Shown here one piece after another: positions 33,021-44,473 of a stretch of 64,000 bases of DNA. Made by a program: the position numbers and the translations under genes. The notes below the pieces were generated by a model. It ran no database searches and was not told the DNA's origin. It saw only the letters and a program-made list of their open reading frames with translations. Every line of letters starts with the position of its first letter. Position 1 is the stretch's first letter. This stretch comes from Wyeomyia smithii. Taxonomy: Eukaryota > Arthropoda > Insecta > Diptera > Culicidae. Location of the stretch: the NCBI RefSeq assembly GCF_029784165.1, contig NC_073694.1, positions 168,234,118 to 168,298,117 on the forward strand, in the 5' to 3' direction.

Positions 33021-34755
33021 AAACTCTAGTAATGAAATATGTAGTCTTTTTGCCACTTTTTTTCAAGAAATTTACACCAAATATGAAGAAACAGATCGCG
33101 ACCGCGAATACTTCTCGTATTTTCCTGAATTTTCGAATTCTTTATCTGTCAATCAAATATCTGAATTCGAAATTCAAAACGCACTTAAAAATTTAGACGC
33201 TACGAAAGGTCCTGGACCTGACAGAATAGCTCCAATTTTTCTCAAAAATTTGGCAGAAGAACTATCTACACCATTACAACACCTTTTTAACATGTCCCTG
33301 AAGAATGGAATTTTCCCAGAACTCTGGAAAACCTCATATTTAGTGCCAATTTTCAAATCTGGCGCTAAATCTGACATTCGTAATTATCGTGGAATTGCCA
33401 TTATTTCATGCATTCCAAAATTATTTGAATCAATAATTAATGAAAAAATCTTTCAACAAGTAAAACACCAAATTACAACTCAACAGCACGGCTTTTACAA
33501 AGGCCGATCAACTACCACAAATCTTTTGGAATTCATAACTTTCACTCTGACTGTAATGGACAACGGTAACCACGTAGAAGCTCTTTATACGGACTTTAGC
33601 AAGGCATTTGACAGAATCGACATACCATTATTACTCTTCAAGCTCGAAAAATACGGAACTGAAACAAAATTTTTGGAATGGCTGCAGTCATACTTAACAA
33701 AACGAACACAAATAGTCCGCTTTCAAAATTCCTTTTCAAACCCAATAGAAGTAACTTCTGGGGTTCCTCAAGGTTCCCACCTGGGCCCTCTTCTTTTTAT
33801 ATTATACGTAAATGACATTTCCTTTCTTCTTAAGTCAATACATGTGCTTGTATATGCTGATGACATGAAGCTCTTTATAGAAATAACCAATGCAGAAGAC
33901 TTCGAAATATTCCAGAACGAAATTAATGTATTCTACACTTGGTGCAACAAAAGCCTATTACAACTCAACATTAAAAAATGTAATTCAATAGCCTTTAGCA
34001 GAAAAACAGTAACACCACCAACAAACATTTTCTTAGGAAACCAACCAGTAGAAAAATGCAAAATCGTTAGGGACCTAGGCGTAATCTTAGACTCCAAACT
34101 CACATTCATAGAACATTATAATACAATTATCAACAAAGCAAATAGTATGCTGGGCTTTATAAAACGCTTCGGCCACAATTTTAAAGACCCATATACAATC
34201 AAACTATTATATATTACATACGTCCGACCAATTCTGGAATATTGTAGCATTGTATGGAATCCCTATATTGCCACACATGAAGAACGCATTGAATCTGTCC
34301 AAAAACAATTTCTTTTGTACGCGCTTCGTAAGCTAAATTGGACATCATTTCCCTTGCCATCATATGAAGCACGCTGCATGCTTATAGACATACAAGCACT
34401 TAAAGAACGCCGCGATCTTTCAATGCTTTATTTTATCAATGACATTATTTCTCAACGCGTGCAATCTACTCAATTATTATCACAACTAAATTTTTATGCA
34501 CCCAGTCGTCAATTAAGAAATCGTAAAATATTTTCGGAAAATTCTCACAGAACAAACTACTCAAAAAATGGCCCAATAAATCGCATGATGCGTCACTATA
34601 ACCAGCACTGCGAAAATATCGACATCACCATGGGCAGAAATCAAATAAAAAAACGACTAACTACTGGAAATAATGTATAGAATATAAGAAAGCATTGTAT
34701 TATTATAACTGTAGTCTACATTTGCTTGACGAAATAAATAAATAAATAAATAAAA
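33021..34755 (+). mobile_element. 5'-truncated CR1/Jockey-group LINE with (TAAA)n tail
   Basis: Begins abruptly at the end of the inverted-repeat arm. After the RT stop codon there is a short 3' UTR of about 55 bases, then CGAAATAAATAAATAAATAA, a microsatellite-like 3' end as used by CR1-like LINEs. Decayed sequence of a different LINE follows immediately, so this element appears to have inserted into that older one. Confidence 0.75.
33022..34680 (+). CDS. LINE reverse transcriptase, 5'-truncated but open frame
   Basis: A single open frame of about 552 codons with no internal start (first Met at 33250) and no lesion up to TAG at 34678-34680. The order is complete for RT: NLDATKGPGPDRIAPIF (block 0/1), WKTSYLVPIFKSG, NYRGIAIIS, HGFYKGRST, YTDFSKAFDRID (first Asp), SGVPQGSHLGPLLFILYVND, the catalytic LVYADDMKLF near 33860, RDLGVILDSKL, then thumb motifs (RPILEYCSIVWNP). 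The N-terminal endonuclease is missing. CR1/Jockey-group RT is the best guess from the motifs. It looks younger than every other LINE in the window. It is unlikely to move itself without the endonuclease. Confidence 0.85.
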   Translation, partial: NSSNEICSLFATFFQEIYTKYEETDRDREYFSYFPEFSNSLSVNQISEFEIQNALKNLDATKGPGPDRIAPIFLKNLAEELSTPLQHLFNMSLKNGIFPELWKTSYLVPIFKSGAKSDIRNYRGIAIISCIPKLFESIINEKIFQQVKHQITTQQHGFYKGRSTTTNLLEFITFTLTVMDNGNHVEALYTDFSKAFDRIDIPLLLFKLEKYGTETKFLEWLQSYLTKRTQIVRFQNSFSNPIEVTSGVPQGSHLGPLLFILYVNDISFLLKSIHVLVYADDMKLFIEITNAEDFEIFQNEINVFYTWCNKSLLQLNIKKCNSIAFSRKTVTPPTNIFLGNQPVEKCKIVRDLGVILDSKLTFIEHYNTIINKANSMLGFIKRFGHNFKDPYTIKLLYITYVRPILEYCSIVWNPYIATHEERIESVQKQFLLYALRKLNWTSFPLPSYEARCMLIDIQALKERRDLSMLYFINDIISQRVQSTQLLSQLNFYAPSRQLRNRKIFSENSHRTNYSKNGPINRMMRHYNQHCENIDITMGRNQIKKRLTTGNNV

Positions 34756-35040
34756 AGTTGCTGTATAGTGCAATTCGCCAGATTATCCTGGTCTGAGGAA
34801 AAACCACCTCCGAACTGATTGGAAGGACTTATATGCCCAATCTATAAGAAGAGATAAATTGTTGGTGAATATCAGTGCGGTTTTCGAGCGAGACGATCTA
34901 CGGCATTTAACTTGAGACAGATCCTCGACAAAATTAGAAGAAACATTCATCTGTTTATAGACTTCCAAACGCCGTACGACTCAGTGAAACGCAACGAGTT
35001 GTGGCAAATTATACTCGAACGTGGTTCCCAACAAAAGTAA
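34755..35040 (+). pseudogene. Fragment of an older LINE: RT middle
   Basis: In shifted frames it encodes YQCGFRAGRSTAFNLRQILDKI and LFIDFQTPYDSVKRNELWQI. These are the RT blocks containing the GFRxGRST motif and the first catalytic Asp (usually FIDFKAAYDSV). It follows the (TAAA)n tail of the inserted LINE. It belongs with 32310-32527 by motif order, and with 36257-36540. Confidence 0.7.
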
Positions 35041-35329
35041 AGTCGTGCCACCCTGGACGGTTTTACAGCAAGCGTCAAGATAGAGATGTTACGGAAGTGA
35101 GTTTTCAGACATTTGTAGATGCTTATTGTTATTAAAGATGCAGATATGGATGCGGGTGTCAATTTTCCACTCTCGCGCTTCAAAGAGATGCACACTGTCA
35201 TTCGTTTGGCGATTTTATTTTGGCATATATCTGTCTACTTCGTTCTATTTATGTTGAGAAACATTATTACAACTTCAATGATTTAAATAATTTTCAAAAT
35301 ATTCGTACTCAACGTGCGTAATTTTCATT

Positions 35330-35985
35330 TGTAGAAAAAATGTCGAAAAATGTTTGAGGAAAAAAACGACGTGGTGGCGATATTCGTTTGACATGTTTGT
35401 TCAAGGATGTATTAAAACAGTGAGTCTTGGTAGCATCAGAGAAAGAAGAAGGCGATTATCGCAGTGAAAAGTGATTCTAGTTACCATGACCAGGTTTCGA
35501 TGGTTGGACCAGAAAACGAATAACAATCAAAACTGGACCTTCATGCAGGACGGTACCCCGGCTCAGACAAAGAAGACCGTTCAAGACTGGTGCAAGTTCA
35601 AAATTCCCTCTGTCATCATCAAAAATGAGTGACCTCTGAGCTTGCCAGATCTCAACGTGATGGACTTCTCGATTTGGGAGATGTCAGAAGTAAAGGCCTG
35701 CTCACGAAAACACACAAGTTTGCACTAGTTGAAGAAGTCTTTGCTCAATTCTCTGGAAGGAAATTCCCCACAATGACATTCGGTCCGCCGTCGAGTCTTA
35801 TCATAAGCGTTTCCGAGCTGTCATCAGAGCTTGAGGAGGATACATTGAATAAGTTGTTGTTTTTTTGAATGATTTTAGTCAATGAATTATTTTTATTTCA
35901 AAAGTTTCCTCTTATTTGCCAAAAAACATGGTTAACGGTCCTTTATTTCTTGTTGCAATAATTATGGCGCACCCTGTACGGCTTT
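35330..35985 (+). pseudogene. Tc1/mariner transposase remnant, maT-like (DD37D spacing)
   Basis: The N-terminal scrap (RRGGDIRLTCLFKDV near 35370) jumps to the catalytic half, so the middle is deleted. The second Asp is in FMQDGTPAQTKKTVQDWCK. The third is in LPDLNVMDFSIW, 37 residues later, with one stop codon (TGA) between them where a Trp is usual. That spacing is that of the maT group. The C-terminal text (RVLSxAFPSCHQS in a shifted frame) ends near 35860. A terminal GGCGCACCCTGTA at 35967-35979 is the right end. No matching left end was found. Confidence 0.75.
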
Positions 35986-36029
35986 CAAAAGGAAAGCCGC
36001 GAGAATTGAACTCATCATAAACACTATCA

Positions 36030-36243
36030 GTTCCCCCAGTTGGTCTCGAGGTGCGATGCTGGTCTAACAAACCAGTCGTCGTAGGTTCGAGTTCCGGCTC
36101 AGGAGAGACTGTTAGTGTCAGTAGGATCGTAGCGCTAGCCTCGCAATTGTTCTGTACACTAAACAGTCGGCTGCGAAGTCTGTGTATAAATAAACAGAAG
36201 GTCGAGTTTCGAATCGGAATGTAGCACCAAGGCTTTGCTTTTT
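36030..36243 (+). mobile_element. tRNA-derived SINE, second family, copy 1
   Basis: A 214-base SINE with exact 13-base duplications ATAAACACTATCA at 36017-36029 and 36244-36256. The tRNA-like head has TTGGTCTCGAGGTGCGATGC (A-box region) and the B box GGTTCGAGTTCC at 36083-36094. The body ends CCAAGGCTTTGCTTTT. The other copy is at 39799-40010. Confidence 0.88.
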
Positions 36244-36256
36244 ATAAACACTATCA

Positions 36257-36540
36257 AAACGAAGTGAATGGTGGCTGGCAGAGAGCAAGGAAGTCCTACG
36301 GGCATTAGTGCTGCGAAGGTGGGGACATCTTCGACGTGGTTGAGGAAATTGGCTATCTTGGTTCACTCGCAACATATGATAACGAGGTGAGCGACGAGGA
36401 GAGGAATTGGATTGCGTAGTCAGCTCAAGTCCCGTAGCGTACAGATCCGCACGAAATTTACATTCTACCGGTCAGTGATCCTCCCGGTGGTGATCTACGG
36501 ACATGAATCGTGGACGTGAAGGATCGACAAAATTTGTTGG
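36257..36540 (+). pseudogene. Fragment of an older LINE: RT C-terminal part
   Basis: Decayed text encodes DVVEEIGYLGSLATYDNEVS, then LRSQLKSRSVQIRTKFTFYR and LPVVIYGHESWT. These correspond to the YLGS..T.D, LR.QLKSR and LPVLxYGxEXWT blocks at the end of RT in RTE/CR1-type LINEs. It is the third piece of the dispersed old LINE, separated from the second by the maT-like remnant and the SINE. Confidence 0.68.
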
Positions 36541-39500
36541 ATAAGACTTTATACAGATAACTAAATTCGGAAATGTGATATTGTTACCTATAGGTACTTC
36601 AAATAATATTTGAAAGAAACTCCATAAATTTTCGCATTTTTTTCCGCCGCACCCTGCATTTTACTGTCTAATTTTCATAAAAAGCCTTATAATTACTTTC
36701 CTTAAAAAAAGTAATAAGTTTTTTTGTAGAACATACAAAAATGAAAAATTCTCAGACTAGGGGAGACTTGATCCCTCTATTGAAAAACATGTGGTTTTCG
36801 CTTTATGCTGATATATATTCAATTTATAAAGTTCGTGTACACTCAAAGGCCATTCCATTTCCACGTGGTTCAATTCATATGCAACAGGCAACTTATTGTC
36901 TAATTTAAATAATCAAATAAAATTACAAATAACTAGTTCATCTATTCAATTTCCCTGCGATAACACTGAACAACGATCACATTCAGATCTGAAGGAGGGT
37001 TTGAATATAGTAATAAATGTTCTAAAATCTTAATTACGAAAACCATACTCTTCTAGCAGCATTCGTTGTGATTGTGGTAGTGTATATTTTATTATATTGG
37101 TATCTGTTGTCCTCAGCACAAAGGGATGATTACTCCACGAATTCGAGGGACAGAATCTACCCAAAGAATCAAATAGAAATAACGTTCCAATTTCTGAATG
37201 CTGAAATTTTTTTCTCAACTGTCACTTGTTTCTCCTGTCGTACTGTCGATTAATTTCGTCGCCGTGGATTGGCAGTTTGCCTATTCGACGGCAGCCAAGA
37301 ACCGGAACGGAACGGCTCGTGTTTTATCACTATCATTAAAAAAATGTATTATTGCATAATCATTTGCCATTATGCTATTCTATCGAGAAACGTGCCGGCA
37401 TTTATTGCAAATTTGCGACCCGATTTAATATGAGAACCTGCAAGATAATGGTATACGTGAGCAAACCTATAATTTTCAAAAAAGGATTGCTGCTCCTGGT
37501 GGCTCGATCGGTAGATATCTGTTACAACTCCGAAGCAAACTGATTATCCGACGCACATCGTGTGCATTTCACCTCCGGAGGGATTTCGTTTTAGTTAAAT
37601 TTATCAAATCGCATAAAATCAATTTCTGCTGCTGCAGAAAACATTGAACAACACTTCAAACAAAATTTCCCCCTTTTGCTGCGCACTGATGGAAAGCTCA
37701 CGTAGTAGCCGACTGCAGAAAGCACCTCTCCGGCAAACTCCTCCACTTTTTATTCAATGGCGATATGCGTGTTTACGCAAACCGAACGAGGGGTGCGTTT
37801 TTCCGGATTTAGCACTTTTTGATCTAATTTTGCTAACGAGCGTTCGTCGGCCAGCATCGCCTACTGCTTTGCTCGATGATGACGGAAAGGCGTATCCAAT
37901 GAATGAAATTTCAAGACTAATTTCGTTTTCGTAAAGTACGCACTCATTCCAACGCCCCATCTGCAGCATTATTGTGTGACGTGTTCATTAAACTTTTTGA
38001 ATGATGAACACAAAAGACGCAAATGGGTGGCGGCTGTCTGTGTTTAAATTTTTGAATGGGACGACGATTGGTAAGTTGCAGAGGGAAGGAGATGATGATT
38101 AAAGTTGACTTTGTTGTGATTATAATTGATAGTAGGTTTCGAGTACAACTGATATTAGGTGGGATTTGATGGCGTTTCGCTTGAAGCCTTTCTTTGAAGA
38201 CGTCACCTAGCAACCGGTTGATTGATATGATTTTGGATGTTTGTGATGCAAAAAACGGTTATATTTTATCATCAAAATATTGCGTAAATTCTAGTGAAAA
38301 ACAAGAGTGACGCACATTGAAACGAAACACCTCCCCCTCATTCCGTAATTCAAACAACCCACTCAGGGAGATTGGCACCATATGATTCTCCGCGAAAACA
38401 GTGTGGATCCTGCAGGATTCGTTTCACGGCACGCATCAATGCCCTGGAATAAAGATCGCTCAGCAGCACACTCAACAAGCAGAGTCTCCAGTGACTGTTT
38501 CCCCTATCCGCAACAAGAGGGTGACTTACGGCAGCGTTACATGTTTGAGTGTCTTTCCGGTGCGACTTAACGGATATCAGAAACGAGGACGGGCTTCGAA
38601 TGCTTGGCCGGCCGTGTCGCCCGAAGGTGAAAACATAGCAATAATAATTTTAAACGAATTTCCCTTCTGCCGGTTTCCGGGCACGGCACGTGGCCTCAAC
38701 AATGAAATGCATTAGGCAATCTATTCCTTTTCCAATTTCGCCCGTAAAGTGTAGTATGGTCGATGTACGCGCAATGGGAGTGTTATGGTAACGTTCGCCC
38801 CGGTATCACCGGTAGCCAAATTTCTGCTGGATGATGACAAAGAGCCTTTCATTTCCCGCCGTCACCACGGTCAGAGACGAGGAAGGATTTACCGGTTCTC
38901 CATACACTGTTGTCACCGCTTGGAAATCATATGAATCGTATCGCTTATGCCATTCATTGTGAAACACTGAGATCATGCGATGAAGTCGTCGTTGACGGTA
39001 CCTACATGCGAAGGTGTTCCTAGGCAGCGCTTGATGATTACTTTCCATCAAATCGGAAGGGATTTCTGGAAAATAATGAATGATATTGCGCATGGCGTTG
39101 CAAATGCAAGCTATCGGTGGCAATGACGGCGGTTGCTGGAGAAATTCGATTTTCTGCGAATTGTTTTTTTTCTCCTTTCATGTCGTTTTGAAATGAGCTA
39201 ACGTTTGATTAACGTGAATCGGGACGGCATCCAAGCATGGGAGGTACGATGGCTTCCTCCTGCATACTACCGCATTTCGGGAGTGCCTTATTAAATATAA
39301 TAAATTATTCGACTAACCTGCAATTTTTTATTGCCGATATGCTAACTCAGCACCGGCGCACCAAGTTTAATAAATTTACACCTTTGGTTTTAGCGGGAAA
39401 CTCCAAAACATTTCTTTCTCGCACTTTTTCACATCACTATTTTTCCTCTCCCGGTGTTCTTTACATTTTTATGCCAGTAAACACTAGAATATTTTCCACG

Positions 39501-39781
39501 ACGTGCTGGTTGTACGAGTTGCGTAACCACTCGAACTATGTATACTTTTCTCTTTACACTAATAAACATCGCGATCGTATTTTATTTCCGCGGAAAATCA
39601 GCTGAAATGAACTAAAATTTGCTTCAAAAGTGTAGCGTCTCACGAAATTCCGGTTTTTGCTTTTTTCTAGTTTCAAGTCAATCAGGTACGTGTGTCAAAG
39701 TCTGCGTTTGTATTGACAGCACTGCCAGCAGCAGGCTGCGCTAGCATATAGAAATGTTCAAATTGTTATGATTCTGTTTGA
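36541..39781. other. Non-coding DNA, probable intron
   Basis: Mostly single-copy-looking sequence with short frames in all directions. Frames at 38401-38715 (+) and 38806-39123 (-) are the longest, but show no family motifs or credible splice context. GCCGCACCCTGC at 36643-36654 resembles the maT-like terminal repeat, but no partner was found. Confidence 0.45.
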
Positions 39782-39798
39782 TTTTATGGCATCAAAAA

Positions 39799-40010
39799 AA
39801 GCAAAGCCTTGGTGGTGCTACATTCCGAATCGGAATTCGACCTTCTGTTCGTTTTACACAGACTTCGCAGCCGACTGGTAAGTATACAGGACAATTGCGG
39901 GGTTTGCGCCACTATCCTACTGACACTAACAGTCTCTTCCGGGCCGAGACTCGAACCTACAACGACTGGCTTGTTGGGCCAGCATCGTACCTCGAGACCA
40001 GCTGGGAGGG
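39799..40010 (-). mobile_element. tRNA-derived SINE, second family, copy 2
   Basis: The reverse-complement copy of the SINE at 36030, with an exact 17-base duplication TTTTATGGCATCAAAAA at 39782-39798 and 40011-40027. The B box in reverse (GAGACTCGAACCT) lies near 39945. Head and body agree with copy 1 apart from scattered differences, so both belong to one family that was active after the older LINEs. Confidence 0.88.
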
Positions 40011-42238
40011 TTTTATGGCATCAAAAATATTAAAAATTTCGTAACCAAGTACTGTTAACAATGATAAAATAACGCTTGGATTCCGTCCCGATTCACCTGA
40101 AAATCTCATGGCTGATTGATTAGATAACTGACACTACAGGAATTTTTTCCACCCTTAACTCGAAGAGAAGAAAAAGTCCAATTTGGTTGTTTGAATCAAA
40201 CCAAATTAAGCCTCTCAAAGCGAGTGTACAATTTTCCAATTTCAACCACGATAATAACAATAACACCACAAAAATACAAAGCAAACAGCGCTTATTGAAC
40301 GTTGGGAATTATGAATATTCAAAACCTAAATTAATCCACCTAGCGGTCAGACTCAGCCTTTCTCATTCAAACTTATTATTTGTAAAAATAGATTTACATG
40401 AATGCTTAAATCCAAAAAGGTATAGTCACTCTTTGGGTTCTCAAATATTGATGTAATTAAAGTATAAAATGTGAAATTTGACGTGATGTTAGTGCTTCAG
40501 AAATAGCGAAATATAAGAAATGACTCTCAATTTCAAACAATTTAATCACGAGCGATACCGGGAACGTCCAAATAGCACGATACCACATTTTAATCATGTT
40601 GAGGCCATATATATTGATCAAAGCAGCTATAGTGTTGAATAGTCTTTGAATTTCTTTTCTTTACAAAACTTTTGAACAGTATATCAAATTTTTATGAAGT
40701 TTGTTATTTGTAAGTTTGAGAGATGACTCGTTTGTATGACACTAGTTATATACAAATAAGTCGTGTAATACTTGAGAAAATAGACTTTCGTTGTTTTACA
40801 AATTAAAACATAACGGTTGCTTAAGTTTGATTACAATCAAATGAAAAGGGAACGTATGGGGGTGTCAAACTTTGAAACCACGTGTTCAATCATAATTTAT
40901 CAGTTAACCCTTAACTATCCTGTTCATTCGATATCAATATTGTTCAAATCTGTTGTGTAGTTTCTAAGATAATGAAGTTTAGTGATTTTCACATTTCGAT
41001 ACATTACAGACGAAGTTACATTCCGATTACAGCAAAATTCAATAGGGTGTTATGAGGCAGCTAGACCTTTCATTTGATACTAATTCTGTGGAAATTGGGT
41101 CAACCATCTCTGAGAAAAGTGAGTGAGCCCAAGTAGTCATCAGAATATGTTTCTTTTCATAGCTGGATTTTACATTTTTAAACATATCAGAAAAAGTAAT
41201 AATCCGTTCGCAAAAAAAAATCATTAGGGTCTTATGGGGCAACAAGACTTTCCATATGACACTGATTTTATAAAAATCGGTTCAGCCATCTCTGAGAAAC
41301 ATGAGTGAGATTAAACAGTCTCCAGAACACGTTTCTTTCTGTAACTTCTGAACCTTATGTTCAATCTTCATAAAATTCAAAAGTTGAGGGTTTTTAGGTA
41401 GCCCGTTCATTTGAAACCAATTTTGTTCAAATCGGCTGTGTAGTTTCTGAGATAATGATGTTTCGTGATTTTTACATATTGATACATAACCTCTAAACTA
41501 GAAATCAGATTACAATAAAATTCGATGGGGTCTTATAAGGCAACTAGACCTTTCATTTGCAATTGATTTCATTGAAATCGATTCAGCCATCTCTGAGGAA
41601 ATCAAGTGAGATTGGGAGAGCGTTACACACACACATGCAGAAAATGCTCAGCTCGTCGAACTGAGTCGAGTGGTATACGACATTCGGCCCTTTTGAGCAC
41701 TTTTATACCTTTAGTTTTTGCAGTGATTGCTATAACTTTCTAGGAGAAAGGCAAAACTTAAATGATAGAAATGACTTTTAATTTCAACTTCAATCCCGAG
41801 CAGGCTGCAAACATAGAAATAGTACAATATTAAATTTAAATGATGTTGAGGCCACATATTTTGATCGTAGCTATAGTTTTAAACAGTCTGCGGGCTTCGT
41901 TTCTTTCTATAACTTTCAAAACACATGTTTAAACATTATGAAATTCATTGTTTAAGGGTTTGAAAGCCCATTTATTTGAATTCAACTATGTTCATAGCTT
42001 CTGAGATATAAGAGCGTTTTTCACATTCTGACGCAGCGTCAAAACTAAAAGTTTGATTACAATGAAATTCAATAGCAACCTTAGCGGCAAATAGACCCTT
42101 CATTTGACACCAAGATAGAAACAGGCTTTGTTTTGCTCATCTTCATCTTAAAGAGAAAGAGTTTTCTTCCCTCTTAACAACTGCGAGCTTACATTCAATG
42201 TGCATCACACCATCTGCTGTAGAGAGAGCGCAGAGTAA

Positions 42239-42682
42239 AGGGCTATTCCCACTGCTTCCGTTCCGGGACCGGACCGGGACCGGGCTCGTCCGGGACTTTT
42301 CATGCATTCACACTGCGCCGTGCTTGAACCGTGCCTGCGCTGCGCTCTGGCTGAGAAATGTTGATGTGTGTATGTGAAAGAACGTCTTTCTCTTTTTTTC
42401 ATACCGCAGCTCACTCCGCGCGAAATATGTCACTACTACATACACGCATCCACCCGAGTGCCTTCCGTGCACTCTCCGGCCAACACAAAGTATCGTCGGC
42501 AACGATAGTTTTTCTCTCGCACTGCGGCAGCACGACGGCAACTCAACGCTGCCCCGGTCTGGGCACGGCGCGTCGGTGTGAATGCGTTCATAAGAACGCA
42601 TGCAATCAATCTCAAACGAGCCCGGACGACACACGGAACAGCCACGGCCCGGTCCCGGAACGGAAGCAGTGGGAATAGCCCT
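42239..42682. mobile_element. Harbinger-type MITE, GC-rich
   Basis: A 444-base element with perfect outer inverted repeats AGGGCTATTCCCACTGC and long GC-rich extensions (TTCCGTTCCGGGACCGG), flanked by the 3-base duplication TAA at 42236-42238 and 42683-42685. TWA targets and GGGC..GCCC ends fit PIF/Harbinger. It is inserted in the dispersed-repeat array. The open frames inside both strands are by-products of its composition. Confidence 0.85.
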
Positions 42683-43867
42683 TAATAGTTTCTCTGATGA
42701 AAAAACGCTCCTAATTTGACAGAGCAGCCGCGCACGCAAGAAAAATGAAATAAATTGCTCGGCGACCAACTGAGCATTGCGTTACCGTTCTCATCGCTCT
42801 GGGGTGCGGCAAAAACAGTATAAAATCGAACTTTCTGCAGAATACGCACCCATGGTGAGTTGTGAATCTTCCTATAATATTAAATTCGAAAACGGTTGGG
42901 ATGTGGCTTCAATGTGAACCTAAATGTTTTGATATTTGGCCAACTTCTCTTTTAGTAAAGGAGAAGCTAACGAACTCCCCCTTAAACTGAGAGAGCAAAT
43001 GTTTATCCCTAACACGTGATGATAAAGAGTAAAAGGAACTCTGCGACTGAAATACTCTACGCCTAAATGTGGATAATTACTCACTCTGTGTGAGAGAAAG
43101 TCTAGTTCTCCAACGAGTTTAGCAGGTAGAAAAGGAAATTTGGGCAAAAATCAAGAGAACGGAAGAAGCCTGGATAGAAAGAATCGGTCAGACCATCTCT
43201 GAGAAAAGTGAGTGCGAAAGAAAGGTGCACATACACACGTACACACCCACATACAAACATATACACCTATACATGCATATATGCAGAAAATGCTCGATTC
43301 GTCGAACTGAGTTGAATAGAATATGACATTCGGCCATTTCAATCATTTTTCTACATTTTAATTAGCCAGTGATCGTTAGGAGAAAGTCAATTTGTTTACT
43401 TTCATTATGTGATTTCACATTTTCATGAACAACGGACACAGTTACAATCCGATGGCAATGAAATTCAATAGCAACCTATGGGGCAACTAGACCTTTCATT
43501 TGACACTAATTTTGTGAAAATCGGTTCAGCCATCATTGAGAAAAATGAGTGAGTTTAAACAACCTCAGGATAACTTTTCTTTACATAACTTTTGAACCAT
43601 ATGTTCAATCATAACGAAATTCAAAAGTTAAGGGTTCTGGAGACAGGCCAATCATTTGAAACCAGTTTTATTGAAATCGGTTATGTGGTTTCTGAGATAT
43701 TGAGGTTTCATGATTTTTACATTTTGATACATAACCTCTAAACTAAAAATCCGATTACAATGAAATTCAATAGCAACCTATGGCGCAACTAGACATTTCA
43801 TTTGCAATTAATTTCATGAAAATCGGTCCAGCCATCTCTGAGAAAAGTGAGTGAGAAAAAAAAGTTG

Positions 43868-43868
43868 C

Positions 43869-43930
<62 letters not shown>

Positions 43931-43950
43931 ACATACATACATACATACAG
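43868..43950. repeat. (CA)n / (CATA)n microsatellite
   Basis: About 50 bases of CA dinucleotides pass into CATA tetranucleotides, within the third copy of the dispersed repeat. Shorter CA or CATA runs sit at the same place in the other copies (near 41630 and 43230), so the microsatellite grew from a seed inside the repeat. Confidence 0.9.
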
Positions 43951-44473
43951 AAAATGCTCAGTTCATCGAAAGAAGTCGAGTGGTATATGACATTCGGCCA
44001 TTGGGACCACTTTTATACCTTCGGTTTTTCCAGTGATTGCTATACCTTTCTAGGAGAAAGGCAAAACATAAATTTTTCTGGCATCTTTAGATTTGCGAAC
44101 TTTAGATTCACGAATTTCCGAACTAAGGAATTATTAAAATGCAGTGTACTACTAGACATTAGGATTTCAAAACTCGATTTTTTTTTCATTTCAAGTAGAA
44201 TGCAAAAAATTTGGGAATCAATCATTATTAGGTCTTAGTATTGAAATATCAAGATTATTATTTGAAAATTATTTTTTATTTTTAAATTTAATGTCAAAAA
44301 AGATTCCGCACATCTCAGCTCAATTACAATTTTTAACCTTGCACGATTTATTTATTGAAATCAATTACGGTAATTGACGACTTCGTCTGATCGCATGTAT
44401 TATCGGCCAGTTCAGTTTGACTTGTTACAAATGAATCAGACACTTTGAACTTTAACGGTCATGTTCTGGTCAT

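Larger units (their letters stand above)
40329..44070. repeat. Array of a dispersed mosquito-type repeat, three composite copies
   Basis: A block containing CTAGACCTTTCATTTG, AAATCGGTTCAGCCATCTCTG and GAGAAAAGTGAGTGAG recurs in diverged form near 41040, 41225, 41520, 43460 and 43765, with a partial one near 43180. Three times (about 41640-41755, 43280-43400 and 43945-44070) it ends with the same tail: AGAAAATGCTC, ACATTCGGCC, CACTTTTATACCTT and AGGAGAAAGGCAAAA. The left edge, AATCCACCTAGCGGTCAGAC followed by CAGCCTTTCTC, mirrors the tail's GAGAAAGGC. I recognise it as a common culicine repeat of uncertain class. It has no coding capacity. Confidence 0.7.

Noticed and set aside
38401..39123. 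Candidate exons at 38401-38715 (+) and 38806-39123 (-)
   Set aside because: No family motif, no convincing splice borders, and no match to the missing DM13 or DOMON parts.
42308..42769. A 153-codon minus frame and overlapping plus frame
   Set aside because: They lie in and across a GC-rich MITE whose inverted ends explain open frames on both strands. No domain was recognised.
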